Positions 1 to 7,944 of a stretch of 64,000 nt of DNA are shown here, one piece after another; within the stretch, counting starts at the first letter, position 1, and each line of letters opens with the position of its first letter. The translations under genes and the position numbers were made by a program. Below the pieces are notes generated by a model. It was not told the origin of the DNA, searched no databases, and was given only the letters and a program-made list of their open reading frames with translations. Origin of the DNA: a virus; IMG/VR virus record IMGVR_UViG_3300036770_002122, positions 29,198-93,197 of that record. The stretch is one strand, 5' to 3'.

Positions 1-1
1 C

Positions 2-478
2 AAATATGTGTCAGAAGAATTACGTAACTTGGCTAAAGAATTGAACGTGTTGTTTGTAACAGCAAGTCAGTTGAATCGTAGCGCAGTTGAAGAAATTGAG
101 TTCGATCATAGTCACATTTCAGGTGGTATCAGTAAGATCAATACCGCTGATAACGTATTTGGTATCTTTACAAGCCGCAGTATGCGTGAGCGTGGATTGT
201 ATCAGATTCAGTTGATGAAAACACGCAGCAGTTCTGGTGTAGGCCAGAAGATCGAATTACAATTTAACGTAGAGACATTAAGAATAACAGATGAAGGTGA
301 ATCTGCCCCAAAACCACAACCTTCAGGAAGTCAATTATTAAGTCAAATTAAGGTTACTAGTGCTATAGGGTCGTCTACAAACACCGAAAATTCTTCTTTA
401 GAAGAAGAAAGTAAGAATGTAAGGGCCAACGTGCAAAGCGCAAAACTACGTAGTTTATTGAATAATTTAAAGAATTAA
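2..478 (+). CDS. 41: Replicative DNA helicase, gp41/DnaB-like (C-terminal part)
   Basis: The reading frame is open to the left edge, so the gene starts outside the window; the GTG at 8 is an internal Val codon, not a start. The visible 159 residues are the end of a RecA-fold replicative helicase: a beta-strand with VLFVTASQLNRS (sensor-like strand), then HISGGISKINTADNV and a basic LMKTRSSSGVGQ segment, which in T4 gp41 relatives lines the nucleotide and DNA sites. The last 55 residues are a Ser/Glu-rich tail. The protein would unwind DNA 5' to 3' at the phage fork with primase. The Walker A part is not visible, so the call rests on the C-terminal motifs and their resemblance to cyanophage gp41. 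Confidence 0.85.
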   Translation, partial: KYVSEELRNLAKELNVLFVTASQLNRSAVEEIEFDHSHISGGISKINTADNVFGIFTSRSMRERGLYQIQLMKTRSSSGVGQKIELQFNVETLRITDEGESAPKPQPSGSQLLSQIKVTSAIGSSTNTENSSLEEESKNVRANVQSAKLRSLLNNLKN

Positions 479-493
479 AACAGCCCGTTTATA

Positions 494-501
494 GATAAAT
501 A
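494..501 (+). promoter_or_regulatory. T4-type late promoter (GATAAATA)
   Basis: GATAAATA is followed by CTATATT and then the ATG at 509, seven bases on. T4 late promoters are TATAAATA read by gp55/gp33-modified RNA polymerase, with transcription starting about six bases after the box, so the mRNA would be leaderless or nearly so. Confidence 0.6.
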
Positions 502-508
502 CTATATT

Positions 509-757
509 ATGCAAAAGCGTACACGTAGTCTGTTGGAAGAACTAGAATCTATAGGTAGTAATAGAGATATTAACCACGTTATTGAAAACAGAGCCAATAA
601 CGTTATCACAAGTGCTATTAATTTAGTAGAATTGATCTATAGAAACTATAGCCCTGAAAAGGCAGAATTATTAGAAAAGAAACTTCTTTCCGCTATTAAG
701 AGTAAAGAGCCTACACGCTTTGCTAAATCGTTGAAGAAGAAACATGAAAATAAATGA
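509..757 (+). CDS. Small conserved-looking helical protein, function unknown
   Basis: 82 residues, charged and predicted mostly helical, with a Lys-rich end (SLKKKHENK). No motif is recognised. It sits directly behind a late promoter box with only seven bases of leader and no SD, and its stop overlaps the next gene by 14 bases, so it is the first gene of a late operon with the genes at 744 and 1532. A virion or assembly role is possible from context only. Confidence 0.6.
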   Translation: MQKRTRSLLEELESIGSNRDINHVIENRANNVITSAINLVELIYRNYSPEKAELLEKKLLSAIKSKEPTRFAKSLKKKHENK

Positions 758-1532
758 AGGCTGGTTTGATAATATAGAAAATCTTTATAAAGGATTTAAA
801 GGAAGTAAAAATACTCCCAAAGGCTTTAGTGCCTTTAAAAACTGGCAAGCAAGACGTAAGAGCGGTTTATCCAAAGAACAGCAATTAGCCTACGATAATT
901 TTGTTAAGAAATTTGTTACTAGCGGTGTTAATGCGATTAACACTGCTGTAAAAGCCGGTCTAGTAGATGTACAATCAGGCAATGTTTCAGGTAGTTATTC
1001 AGTACCTCAAAAGAAACAAAAGGGTACCACAAATCAACAGCAGGCAAAAAAATCATCTGCTAAAACATCAGCCCCTCCCGCTTACAAACCCGTAGTAAGA
1101 AAAGATAAGACAACAGGGGAATGGTTACCTGTTACACTCACATATGACGGTATAAAATATACTAAAACAAATAAAGGTTGGATGGATGATAAAAATCAAC
1201 TTGCAAAGCAGGATTATCAAACACATTTGGATAAAATTTTAGCACAATCTTTAGCAGAAGCCATAGAATATATTAAGATGCAAAGATTATATGAAAATAT
1301 AGTTAGCGAAGCGGTTAAAAGTATATCACAATGGACTAAAGATCACTTTGTTATGCCTTACTTACAAGGCATAGATTTATCTTCAGCATCAGAACAAATC
1401 AATGATATACTTCAAAATTTACCTAACAGTTATGCTAACAATACTTTAGCAGACGATCTTACTAAAATTGCAGATATAGCCTGGGCTATTGAAATGGCTA
1501 CACAAGCAAGAAAAATACCGGGTACATATTAA
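744..1532 (+). CDS. Unknown protein with a possible capsid-targeting N-terminus
   Basis: 262 residues. It begins MKINEGWF, a short basic/hydrophobic start ending in Ile-x-Glu before Gly, which resembles the cleavage context of T4 internal head proteins. The first 90 residues are basic and helical, followed by a low-complexity Gln/Lys/Ser/Pro linker (about residues 90-115), a short WLPVTLTYDGIKYTK beta-rich stretch, and a helical C-terminus. It overlaps the gene before by 14 bases and its stop shares a base with the ATG of the next (TAATG). Family not recognised; a packaged virion protein is inference. Confidence 0.6.
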   Translation: MKINEGWFDNIENLYKGFKGSKNTPKGFSAFKNWQARRKSGLSKEQQLAYDNFVKKFVTSGVNAINTAVKAGLVDVQSGNVSGSYSVPQKKQKGTTNQQQAKKSSAKTSAPPAYKPVVRKDKTTGEWLPVTLTYDGIKYTKTNKGWMDDKNQLAKQDYQTHLDKILAQSLAEAIEYIKMQRLYENIVSEAVKSISQWTKDHFVMPYLQGIDLSSASEQINDILQNLPNSYANNTLADDLTKIADIAWAIEMATQARKIPGTY

Positions 1533-2674
1533 TGTTAGATTTCTTTATAAACACAAGAAAGATTTTAAATGATCTTTTAAGTGAAGCAAAAGGCCATCTA
1601 GATCATCCTGAAGATTTGATTATATTACAGGGTGTGTCGGGTGCAGACAGAGCCATAAATTCTATTATTGCCTGCGCACAATCGCCGCAAGCCATTACTA
1701 TTAAATGGGATGGATATCCGGCGTTGATATTTGGAAGGGGTCCAAATAACAAATTTAGCATTATGGATAAACATATGTTTAACCGTAAAGATGGTATGGG
1801 ACGCCAAATTTATAGCCCGGAAGCATTTGCTGAATATGATAGACAAAGAGGAGTCGACCGTGCAGAACTTACGAATCTCATTAGGAATATCTGGCCCGGC
1901 TTGCAAAAAGCAAGCAAAGGAACAAAAGGCTATTACTGGAGCGACTTACTCTTCAGCCAACCGCTCAAAAGCCAAAAAGGTGTATACAAATTTAAAGCGA
2001 ATCCTAACGGTATAACATATACTGTCGATGTTGATAGTGATGTAGGCCAACTGTTAACTAATAAAATAGCAGGAGTAGCAGTACATCAATTTATTTCTCC
2101 TGATGCAATGTCAACTGATGACGCTCAAAGTTTAGACGGAACATTGGGAGGATTAGTTAATAACAGTGATGTTGCGATAGTTCCTAGTGCGATGCCTATT
2201 GTCCCCAATCTAACAATCGATAAATCTTTAATCGCCGATGCTAAAAAGAAGATATCTAAATATGGGCGAGCAGTTGAAGAATTGCTCAACTCTGCCCCTC
2301 AGGCTCGCAATACGTTCAATCAACTTTTTACAACATACATTAATAAGAAAATTGTATCAAATGATTTGTCTGATTTAAGCAATGACTTTTTGAACTATTT
2401 TGAACAAAGACCCATGACTGCTAGTATGAAGAAAAAATTAGCAGATCATATTAATAACAATAAAGAGGGTATAGTTGGATTATTTACAATTTGGGCAGCA
2501 CTTTACCAACTAAAAATGAATCTAGTAGAACAATTAAATCAGGCTGCAGAACAAAGTCCCGTTAAGGGCTATTTACAGACCGGACAGCAAAGTCAAGAAG
2601 GATTTGTCTGTCAGGGCTTAAAATATGTAGATAGATTAGGATTTAGTCGTCAAAATTTAGCAGCAAAACGCTAG
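1532..2674 (+). CDS. DUF6267-type protein with a ligase-like KWDG motif
   Basis: 380 residues. Residues 55-65 read ITIKWDGYPAL, with Lys58-x-Asp-Gly matching motif I of nucleotidyltransferases and ATP-dependent DNA/RNA ligases, where the Lys carries AMP. A GYYWSDLLF segment and a later TYTVDVDS strand fit the general layout of the conserved phage family I remember as DUF6267. The C-terminal 150 residues are helical. The N-terminus (LLSE before Ala19) could be a prohead-protease site. It closes the 509-2674 operon. Enzymatic activity is not shown; motifs III-V of true ligases are not obvious, so it may be a non-ligase member of the fold. Confidence 0.55.
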   Translation: MLDFFINTRKILNDLLSEAKGHLDHPEDLIILQGVSGADRAINSIIACAQSPQAITIKWDGYPALIFGRGPNNKFSIMDKHMFNRKDGMGRQIYSPEAFAEYDRQRGVDRAELTNLIRNIWPGLQKASKGTKGYYWSDLLFSQPLKSQKGVYKFKANPNGITYTVDVDSDVGQLLTNKIAGVAVHQFISPDAMSTDDAQSLDGTLGGLVNNSDVAIVPSAMPIVPNLTIDKSLIADAKKKISKYGRAVEELLNSAPQARNTFNQLFTTYINKKIVSNDLSDLSNDFLNYFEQRPMTASMKKKLADHINNNKEGIVGLFTIWAALYQLKMNLVEQLNQAAEQSPVKGYLQTGQQSQEGFVCQGLKYVDRLGFSRQNLAAKR

Positions 2675-2700
2675 CCAAACCCATGTTTTTATGCTTCAGG

Positions 2701-2708
2701 CATAAATA
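2701..2708 (+). promoter_or_regulatory. T4-type late promoter (CATAAATA)
   Basis: CATAAATA lies 46 bases before the gene at 2755. The leader carries a GAGCC/GGTTC hairpin (2715-2730, one G-U pair) and an SD-like GGAG before the ATG. Confidence 0.55.
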
Positions 2709-2754
2709 ATAGTATGAGCCTTACGAGGTTCAACACAACACGGAGATTTAAAAA

Positions 2755-3144
2755 ATGGCACAATTTACAAAAGTCAATGGCGACTTTCAACAGGTATTAC
2801 ACTTAGACGCACCAGAATATACAAATGCTGGTCTAAATGCTGTAAATTCAGGTAAGACAGTTCAGCCACAAGGTCCAAAATTGGACTTCGGTACAATCAC
2901 ATTCACAGGCGCAGCATCACCAACTGGTGCAGACCTAGCAATTGCTTTCCAAACAATTCAGCAATTAGCAACAGTTTACTTGTATGAGTACACTGAAGTA
3001 GGTGCAAACACTGATACACTAGCAGTTGCAGTATATCCAGTAGGCGCATGGGATTTCACTAACGGTGGTGATCTAGATGCCGCTTTAACAGCAGCCCTAG
3101 GCTATGCTGTAACTACAGCAGCAACAGCAACTTTCACTAACTAA
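2755..3144 (+). CDS. Small virion structural protein (putative)
   Basis: 129 residues, rich in Ala, Thr, Gly and beta-branched residues, with almost no Lys after residue 45; this composition matches phage capsid-decoration or tail surface proteins. It has its own late promoter, a hairpin leader with GGAG SD, and a strong terminator right after, so it is transcribed as a single, probably abundant message. No domain is recognised; the structural role is inferred from composition and context. Confidence 0.55.
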   Translation: MAQFTKVNGDFQQVLHLDAPEYTNAGLNAVNSGKTVQPQGPKLDFGTITFTGAASPTGADLAIAFQTIQQLATVYLYEYTEVGANTDTLAVAVYPVGAWDFTNGGDLDAALTAALGYAVTTAATATFTN

Positions 3145-3171
3145 TAGTTAGTTTTAGTTGAGAGAAATAAG

Positions 3172-3201
3172 GCCCGAGAAGTAAAATTCTCGGGCTTTTT
3201 T
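3172..3201 (+). terminator. Rho-independent terminator
   Basis: Perfect 9-bp stem GCCCGAGAA / TTCTCGGGC with a GTAAAA loop, followed by six T residues. It ends the 2755 message; the next late promoter starts six bases further on. Confidence 0.9.
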
Positions 3202-3206
3202 ATTGC

Positions 3207-3214
3207 TGTAAATA
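3207..3214 (+). promoter_or_regulatory. T4-type late promoter (TGTAAATA)
   Basis: TGTAAATA followed by CGGC and the ATG at 3219, a four-base gap that predicts a leaderless mRNA. The same TGTAAATA variant occurs at 51110. Confidence 0.55.
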
Positions 3215-3218
3215 CGGC

Positions 3219-3662
3219 ATGGCCCATAGAATTAGTTGTTTAACATTGTTTGATATAACAAGAACCGGCATATTAAACAGAGCGAAACCCGGTGATGATA
3301 TAACTGATATAGATCAATGGCTGCGTAAACGAAATACACAGTGTAATTTTGATACTATATTACAAGTTATTTCATTAAGATCACAGCCTGATATAAGTTC
3401 AGATCCTAAACAAGTTAAACTAAGCAGTTTGTCTGATCATAAATTTGGAAGTAATTACGTTGAAAAACACATTCCTGTATGGACATTTGATTTTGAAGTG
3501 CATCACTCTTCAGTTTTTGAAGATGGCGTAGAAGAATTAGGATACTTATATAAAGATTGTCATGGAGTTCCTATGGTGAAATGCGATACTCAATACTCTC
3601 TTTTAGACAGTAATTTGGATATAACAAATGAGAAAAGAAACATATACTTTGTTAAATACTAA
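3219..3662 (+). CDS. Conserved T4-like phage protein, function unknown
   Basis: 147 residues. The N-terminal half (LFDITRTGILNR ... RNTQCNFDTILQ ... SLRSQP) looks like a protein conserved in T4-like marine phages next to structural genes; I know of no assigned function. No signal peptide or catalytic motif is visible. It is the leaderless first gene after a terminator and overlaps the next gene by 35 bases if that one starts at 3628. Confidence 0.65.
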   Translation: MAHRISCLTLFDITRTGILNRAKPGDDITDIDQWLRKRNTQCNFDTILQVISLRSQPDISSDPKQVKLSSLSDHKFGSNYVEKHIPVWTFDFEVHHSSVFEDGVEELGYLYKDCHGVPMVKCDTQYSLLDSNLDITNEKRNIYFVKY

Positions 3663-4101
3663 CGTGACCAAACACGATTTAAAAAGAAAAATTAAGGATT
3701 TGTTTATAGTCCGTGAGGAAGACGGATCCTACAATCTATTTGGTCGGTATCTAATTGAAAACAAGAACGGCGAATATGTATTACAGGAAAAAGGTGAAAA
3801 TTCACAATATACTTTTTACTTTTTAAAGCATGCGGTAACTTGGTGTGTTTTAAACAATAATAAGAACTACAAATACGTCAAACGTGTATTAGAACTCGAC
3901 AACGAACTAATAAGTTTAGACGCAGCTATAGAAAATCACATGCGTCTTGTACGTCAAAACCCTGAAAATTCTGTCATTTATTATGCTAAATTGCAGGAAG
4001 AAAAACTTAAAAAACGCAAAATGCTGGAAGAAATCAATAATTATACTGCTTTAAGCAAGCATATTCAAAGCAAAAAGTATACCGAAAATCAGGATTTATA
4101 A
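3628..4101 (+). CDS. Conserved unknown protein, coiled-coil C-terminus
   Basis: 157 residues. The start is uncertain: ATG 3628 overlaps the upstream gene by 35 bases, while GTG 3664 lies one base after its stop and would give a protein starting MTKHDLKRK, which looks more natural. The middle reads like a small beta domain (GSYNLFGRYLIENKNGEYVLQ), and residues 85-150 are a charged helical or coiled-coil region. No function is recognised. Confidence 0.6.
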   Translation: MRKETYTLLNTNVTKHDLKRKIKDLFIVREEDGSYNLFGRYLIENKNGEYVLQEKGENSQYTFYFLKHAVTWCVLNNNKNYKYVKRVLELDNELISLDAAIENHMRLVRQNPENSVIYYAKLQEEKLKKRKMLEEINNYTALSKHIQSKKYTENQDL

Positions 4102-4113
4102 TCTAGGATTTGT

Positions 4114-4121
4114 GATAAATA
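4114..4121 (+). promoter_or_regulatory. T4-type late promoter (GATAAATA)
   Basis: GATAAATA followed by TATTATTA, 26 bases before the ATG at 4148. Confidence 0.6.
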
Positions 4122-4147
4122 TATTATTATAACTTGGGATTTATTTT

Positions 4148-4849
4148 ATGAAAATGAACGATCTATCATCTAAAAATGTCGCAGTCAAGGCACTAAAAGC
4201 CAATTTTGACTATAACTTTGACCCTTCTAATTTGTCATATGGTCAAACATTGTCCATGATGACTAGAATTAACGGGCTTATTAAAGAAGCACGAATGATG
4301 CCTGATTATTATACAGCACAAAATGATCCTAGTTATTTAAAGTTAATATTCATGAGCGAAGCATTGCTTGAACATTTTAAAACATTGAAGCCTTCAAGAA
4401 TTCTTGTTGAAAATGCCGAAGTAGAAAAATCACAAGTTATTTTGGCAGCACAAGATATGATTGATCAATTGCAGAAAATGTTAGAAGAAACTAACAACAT
4501 GTTAGTTAAAGAACTACCTGCATTAGTAGACAGCATTCAAAGTGAAATTGGTGCAAATGAAAGTCAAACATTTAATCAAGCAGCAAGTGAGGCATTAACA
4601 TCACTAAATCAATGCTTAAGTCAAAGCAAGCAGTCACTACAAAGTGCTATGAACGCAATGACAGGTCAAGGTGATATGGCAGCACTAGGTGCTCCTGCAG
4701 CCGGCGGAGAAGAAATTGCTGTAACAGATATCGGCGCACAAGCAGAACCAGAAGGTGAAGTTATCGGCGCAGAAACAGTCGCAGCAGAAGTTCCTGCTGA
4801 GGAACCAGAAGCAGCACCAGTAGGTGGAGTTGGTCGCGAAAAGAGGTAA
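4148..4849 (+). CDS. Helical virion or assembly protein (putative)
   Basis: 233 residues, mostly helical with heptad-like spacing between residues 75 and 175 (Leu/Met/Gln-rich), then an acidic Ala/Glu/Pro tail (about residues 180-233). This resembles scaffold-like or internal head proteins in overall shape only. It is preceded by a late promoter and followed four bases later by the GTG-started gene at 4853, so the pair is likely co-expressed. No family is recognised. Confidence 0.5.
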   Translation: MKMNDLSSKNVAVKALKANFDYNFDPSNLSYGQTLSMMTRINGLIKEARMMPDYYTAQNDPSYLKLIFMSEALLEHFKTLKPSRILVENAEVEKSQVILAAQDMIDQLQKMLEETNNMLVKELPALVDSIQSEIGANESQTFNQAASEALTSLNQCLSQSKQSLQSAMNAMTGQGDMAALGAPAAGGEEIAVTDIGAQAEPEGEVIGAETVAAEVPAEEPEAAPVGGVGREKR

Positions 4850-4852
4850 CTA

Positions 4853-5188
4853 GTGTACCTCTTTGAATTCTCAAATCAAGAATTGCTGGTTAACATAATT
4901 TCAGCAACAGACCAACTTAAGCAGGCTATTAAAAAAGGTGAAATTAATAGTAATTGGACATTAGACCAGTTATTAGATTACTTCAATAGTTTTGATGTTG
5001 TATTGTCTAACCGAGACATTTATAACATGATTCAAGTAGATCCATTAAAATCAGTCATATCTGATGTTAAAGGAAAAGAAGTAGTTTTTAAAGGGGTACC
5101 TCAGCAACCTAAATCGCCTGAAATGCAATCTCCAGAACAAAGTAAAGAGATAGTAGCAAAGATGGCGAAAAAAGCATTGGGTAAATAA
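4853..5188 (+). CDS. Unknown small protein, GTG start
   Basis: 111 residues. The GTG start is supported by AAGAGG seven bases upstream, inside the end of the previous gene. The N-terminal 75 residues are helical (ISATDQLKQAIKKGE), followed by a Pro/Gln/Ser linker and a Lys-rich helical end (EIVAKMAKKALGK). No function is recognised; it probably works with its upstream partner. Confidence 0.55.
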   Translation: MYLFEFSNQELLVNIISATDQLKQAIKKGEINSNWTLDQLLDYFNSFDVVLSNRDIYNMIQVDPLKSVISDVKGKEVVFKGVPQQPKSPEMQSPEQSKEIVAKMAKKALGK

Positions 5189-5191
5189 AAT

Positions 5192-5220
5192 TTGTTTTTT
5201 TGCAACAATTAACATATAAT
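5192..5220 (+). promoter_or_regulatory. Sigma70-like early promoter (TTGTTT-17-TATAAT)
   Basis: TTGTTT at 5192-5197, a 17-base spacer, TATAAT at 5215-5220, then eight bases to the ATG at 5229, so the transcript should be leaderless or have only a few bases of leader. Confidence 0.6.
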
Positions 5221-5228
5221 ATATTGTA

Positions 5229-5549
5229 ATGTTAATAACTATAACTGATAAAGCCAAAGAAAGATTCACTGAACAACTAGAACAGCGCGGCAAAGGCATA
5301 GGGATCATTGTAGGCGTGAAGAAAACAGGCTGTTCTGGCTACGCATACACCCTTGAGTTTGCTGATTTACCTATCGAAGGCTTTCATAAGCACTACGATA
5401 AATTCACATTATTTGTAGATCCATTAGCAGAAACATTTTTAGATGGTATTACAATTGACTACGTAAAGCAAGGATTGAATGAACGTTTTGAGTTTATCAA
5501 TCCAAACGAAACAGGACGCTGCGGCTGCGGCGAGAGTTTTACAGTTTGA
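5229..5549 (+). CDS. A-type iron-sulfur carrier (IscA/ErpA/HesB-like)
   Basis: 106 residues, the normal length for A-type carriers. The three conserved cysteines are present: GCSGYAY near residue 36 and the C-terminal CGCGESF pair. These proteins hold and pass on Fe-S clusters or iron. It has its own sigma70-like promoter with almost no leader, so it is likely early. Marine T4-like phages are known to carry such genes; the target, perhaps a phage or host Fe-S enzyme, is not shown. Its end overlaps the TTG start of the next gene. Confidence 0.9.
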   Translation: MLITITDKAKERFTEQLEQRGKGIGIIVGVKKTGCSGYAYTLEFADLPIEGFHKHYDKFTLFVDPLAETFLDGITIDYVKQGLNERFEFINPNETGRCGCGESFTV

Positions 5550-6235
5550 TTTACGTACCTAATAAATTTCCATACAAAGAACTAAAGCGTGAAACAGTAA
5601 ATGGTTCACGAAAATATATGACTCCAGATGGACATGCAGTTCCCAGTGTCACCACAATATTAGATGCTACAAAACCAGAAGAAGCAAAACAAGCCTTACG
5701 TGAATGGCGTAAACGTGTAGGTGAAGAAAAAGCAAAACAGATTACTACTGAGGCTGCCGGTCGCGGAACACGTATGCATAAATGGCTTGAAAACCATATC
5801 AAGACCGGCAGCACAGGACAACCTGGAACTAATCCTTATAGCATACAAAGCCATACTATGGCTAAGACTATCATCGAAAAGGGGTTGAGCAATTGTCAGG
5901 AATTTTGGGGTACAGAAGTCAGTCTATACTTTCCTGAAGTGTACGCAGGAACTACAGACCTTGTTGGAATACATGACAATAGTGAAGCGATCATGGACCA
6001 TAAACAGACCAACAAGCCTAAAAAGCGCGAATGGATTGATGATTATTTCTTACAATTAGCAGCATACGCTACAGCACATAATGAAGTATGGGGTACTAAC
6101 ATACGTAAGGGTGTTATTTTCATGTGTTCAGCAGATAATCAATATCAGGAATTTATCGTAGAAGGTAAAGAATTCGACTATTATAAGGATAAATGGTTTT
6201 CTAGATTAGAAGAATATTACAAGCAATTCATCTAG
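5546..6235 (+). CDS. PD-(D/E)XK exonuclease, RecB/Cas4-like
   Basis: 229 residues. The nuclease core is visible: HKWLENH (residues 77-83), EVSLYFPEVYAGTTDLVG with the metal-binding Asp, the D-x-K equivalent MDHKQTNK, and the following QLAAYATAH helix typical of RecB-type nucleases. The TTG start overlaps the stop of the IscA-like gene, so the two are coupled; the next in-frame ATG lies 26 residues in and would lose the N-terminal strand. It probably acts in phage DNA recombination or host DNA breakdown. Confidence 0.75.
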   Translation: MIYVPNKFPYKELKRETVNGSRKYMTPDGHAVPSVTTILDATKPEEAKQALREWRKRVGEEKAKQITTEAAGRGTRMHKWLENHIKTGSTGQPGTNPYSIQSHTMAKTIIEKGLSNCQEFWGTEVSLYFPEVYAGTTDLVGIHDNSEAIMDHKQTNKPKKREWIDDYFLQLAAYATAHNEVWGTNIRKGVIFMCSADNQYQEFIVEGKEFDYYKDKWFSRLEEYYKQFI

Positions 6236-6243
6236 CCCATTAG

Positions 6244-6251
6244 CATAAATA
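6244..6251 (+). promoter_or_regulatory. T4-type late promoter (CATAAATA)
   Basis: CATAAATA, 26 bases before the ATG at 6278. The whole leader folds as a hairpin (see 6251-6277). Confidence 0.6.
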
Positions 6252-6277
6252 GTTGTAATACCGGTGTAAGTACAACT
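6251..6277 (+). promoter_or_regulatory. Leader hairpin abutting the start codon
   Basis: AGTTGTA (6251-6257) pairs with TACAACT (6271-6277), directly before the ATG. The only SD-like bases (GGTG, 6263-6266) sit in the loop, so folding would bring them closer to the start, as in hairpin-spaced ribosome sites. The effect is inferred. Confidence 0.45.
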
Positions 6278-7615
6278 ATGTCTATTATACAGATTTCTAA
6301 AATTCAGCAACGTTATGGTGAGTTAGTCGATCTCCCACAACTAGATCAAGCAGAGTTTGGTTTTGCAGCAGACGTAAATCGTTTGTTTATTGGCAAAACT
6401 ACAGGCAACACAGAAAATGTTGAAGTTTTAACTGCCTATAGCGATATTGCATTTAGTCAATTAGACGGTGCTGGTAATACCAATTTAAATATCACTGATA
6501 GTACTTTAGCCAATGGTCAAGTATTAGTATACGACGGTGATAATTGGGTTAATCGCGGCGGGGACGCCGGCGGATATATTAATTTAGGTAGTGTAAGCAA
6601 TGTCGCTATTCAAGGTGGCGGCATTAATTATGTGCTTACTACTGATGGTACTGGTAATTTAAGTTGGACTCCTAAAGCGTTTGTTACAGCAAACATTGCT
6701 AATATTACTAATGCCAACCCTGGCGTTGTTACTACAGCAGAAGATATCTTTCTAACTAATGGATCCGAAGTTACAATTACAAGTGTCACTGGTATGACGC
6801 AAGTAAACGGTAATTCATATTTTATAGGAAATTTAACTAGCAATTCTTTCGCTCTATATTCTGATATTACTTTAACAAGTCCGGTTGATACTACGCTATT
6901 TGGGTCATATGTATCCGGTGGTATTATAACTTGTGCTCCGGGAGGTAGTGAAGGTTCGGCAAACGCAGCAGGGGTAACTACCTCTGTTCAATTCAATACC
7001 AATAACTTATTAGATGCTAGCGCAAGTTTTACATTTAATAAAACTACAAACAATTTGACAGTAAGTCCGGGTAATATTATTGTTGGAAATAATATATCAG
7101 TGGGCGGCACTGCAAATATTACAAACTTAAATGTAAGTGGCCCGACAGTCACCACCTCAATCACGACCGGTGACCCATCAACACCAGGTACTATTACTGG
7201 TAATTGGACATTAACATCGGGATCAAGATTAGAATCAACATACGCTGACTTAGCAGAGTACTATTGCGCTGATAAGAATTACCCAGCCGGCACTGTTTTG
7301 GCATTTGGTGGCGAACAAGAAGTTACATTAGCAGGTATTGAAACAAATAAAGTTGCTGGTGTGGTATCAGCCGACCCTGCTTATGTAATGAATGGTATGA
7401 TACAATGTGAACATCCTGTAACTATAGCATTACAAGGTCGCGTACCATGTAAAGTAAAAGGCAAAGTTTATAAAGGTGATATGATGGTAAGTGCCGGTGA
7501 CGGCTTTGCAAAAGCAGCAATTTCAGAACCTAAAATGGGCACAGTTATAGGCAAAGCATTACAAAACTTTGAAGGTGAAGAAGGTATAATCGAAGTAGTC
7601 GTTGGAAGACTATAA
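6278..7615 (+). CDS. Tail-fibre-like protein with a Peptidase_G2-like C-terminus
   Basis: 445 residues. The N-terminal 45 residues (MSIIQISKIQQRYGELVDL ... FGFAADVNRLFIG) resemble the anchor segment found at the start of phage tail and tropism proteins. The middle is Asn/Thr/Gly-rich beta structure. The C-terminal 120 residues (DLAEYYCADKNYPAGTVLAF, VAGVVSADPAYVMN, ALQGRVPCKVKG) look like the autoproteolytic or trimer-forming domain at the end of fibre proteins. It is likely a trimeric receptor-binding or fibre protein. Cleavage activity is not established. Confidence 0.7.
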   Translation: MSIIQISKIQQRYGELVDLPQLDQAEFGFAADVNRLFIGKTTGNTENVEVLTAYSDIAFSQLDGAGNTNLNITDSTLANGQVLVYDGDNWVNRGGDAGGYINLGSVSNVAIQGGGINYVLTTDGTGNLSWTPKAFVTANIANITNANPGVVTTAEDIFLTNGSEVTITSVTGMTQVNGNSYFIGNLTSNSFALYSDITLTSPVDTTLFGSYVSGGIITCAPGGSEGSANAAGVTTSVQFNTNNLLDASASFTFNKTTNNLTVSPGNIIVGNNISVGGTANITNLNVSGPTVTTSITTGDPSTPGTITGNWTLTSGSRLESTYADLAEYYCADKNYPAGTVLAFGGEQEVTLAGIETNKVAGVVSADPAYVMNGMIQCEHPVTIALQGRVPCKVKGKVYKGDMMVSAGDGFAKAAISEPKMGTVIGKALQNFEGEEGIIEVVVGRL

Positions 7616-7623
7616 GATAAATA
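7616..7623 (+). promoter_or_regulatory. T4-type late promoter (GATAAATA)
   Basis: GATAAATA overlaps the stop of the fibre gene and is followed by five bases and the ATG at 7629. This decides the start of the next gene and predicts a leaderless mRNA. Confidence 0.6.
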
Positions 7624-7628
7624 ATATT

Positions 7629-7901
7629 ATGGCAGCAGCAATTTACACACCAAGCGGATCAAGTCAACTTACAGCAGTAGCCACAACTGACAAGGTTCGT
7701 ATTTCGACTACTACTAGCGCAATAGCCGTAGCAGTAGGTAACAGTTCAGTTACAGCAAATTTAACAGCCTGTGAAATTATTCCAGCAAACACAGTAAACA
7801 ATTCATTTATTGTTGGTGAAGGTAATTACATAGCGTTTATTTCAGTTAGTGGTTCAGGCATCTTCTCAGTCACAGAATTAGGCGCACCAGTAGGCGAATA
7901 A
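7629..7901 (+). CDS. Small virion protein (putative)
   Basis: 90 residues from ATG 7629; an upstream in-frame ATG at 7602 would lie inside the fibre gene and add an unlikely N-terminus. Ala/Thr/Val/Ser-rich beta-type sequence with no charged clusters, similar in character to the small structural protein at 2755. It lies between two fibre or surface proteins and is probably part of the tail or head surface. No family is recognised. Confidence 0.55.
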   Translation: MAAAIYTPSGSSQLTAVATTDKVRISTTTSAIAVAVGNSSVTANLTACEIIPANTVNNSFIVGEGNYIAFISVSGSGIFSVTELGAPVGE

Positions 7902-7927
7902 TCTCGCGTAATAAAATAGCATTTTTT

Positions 7928-7935
7928 GATAAATA
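7928..7935 (+). promoter_or_regulatory. T4-type late promoter (GATAAATA)
   Basis: GATAAATA, 86 bases before the ATG at 8022. The leader is unusually long and GC-rich for this genome. Confidence 0.6.
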
Positions 7936-7944
7936 TAACATATT

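Noticed and set aside
8-478. GTG at 8 as the start of the first gene
   Set aside because: The frame is open to base 2 and the sequence is the C-terminal part of a helicase, so the gene begins outside the window.
2714-2806. 30-residue ORF starting five bases after the 2701 late promoter
   Set aside because: It overlaps the 2755 gene out of frame and ends at no useful junction; the 2755 ATG has its own SD. Probably chance.
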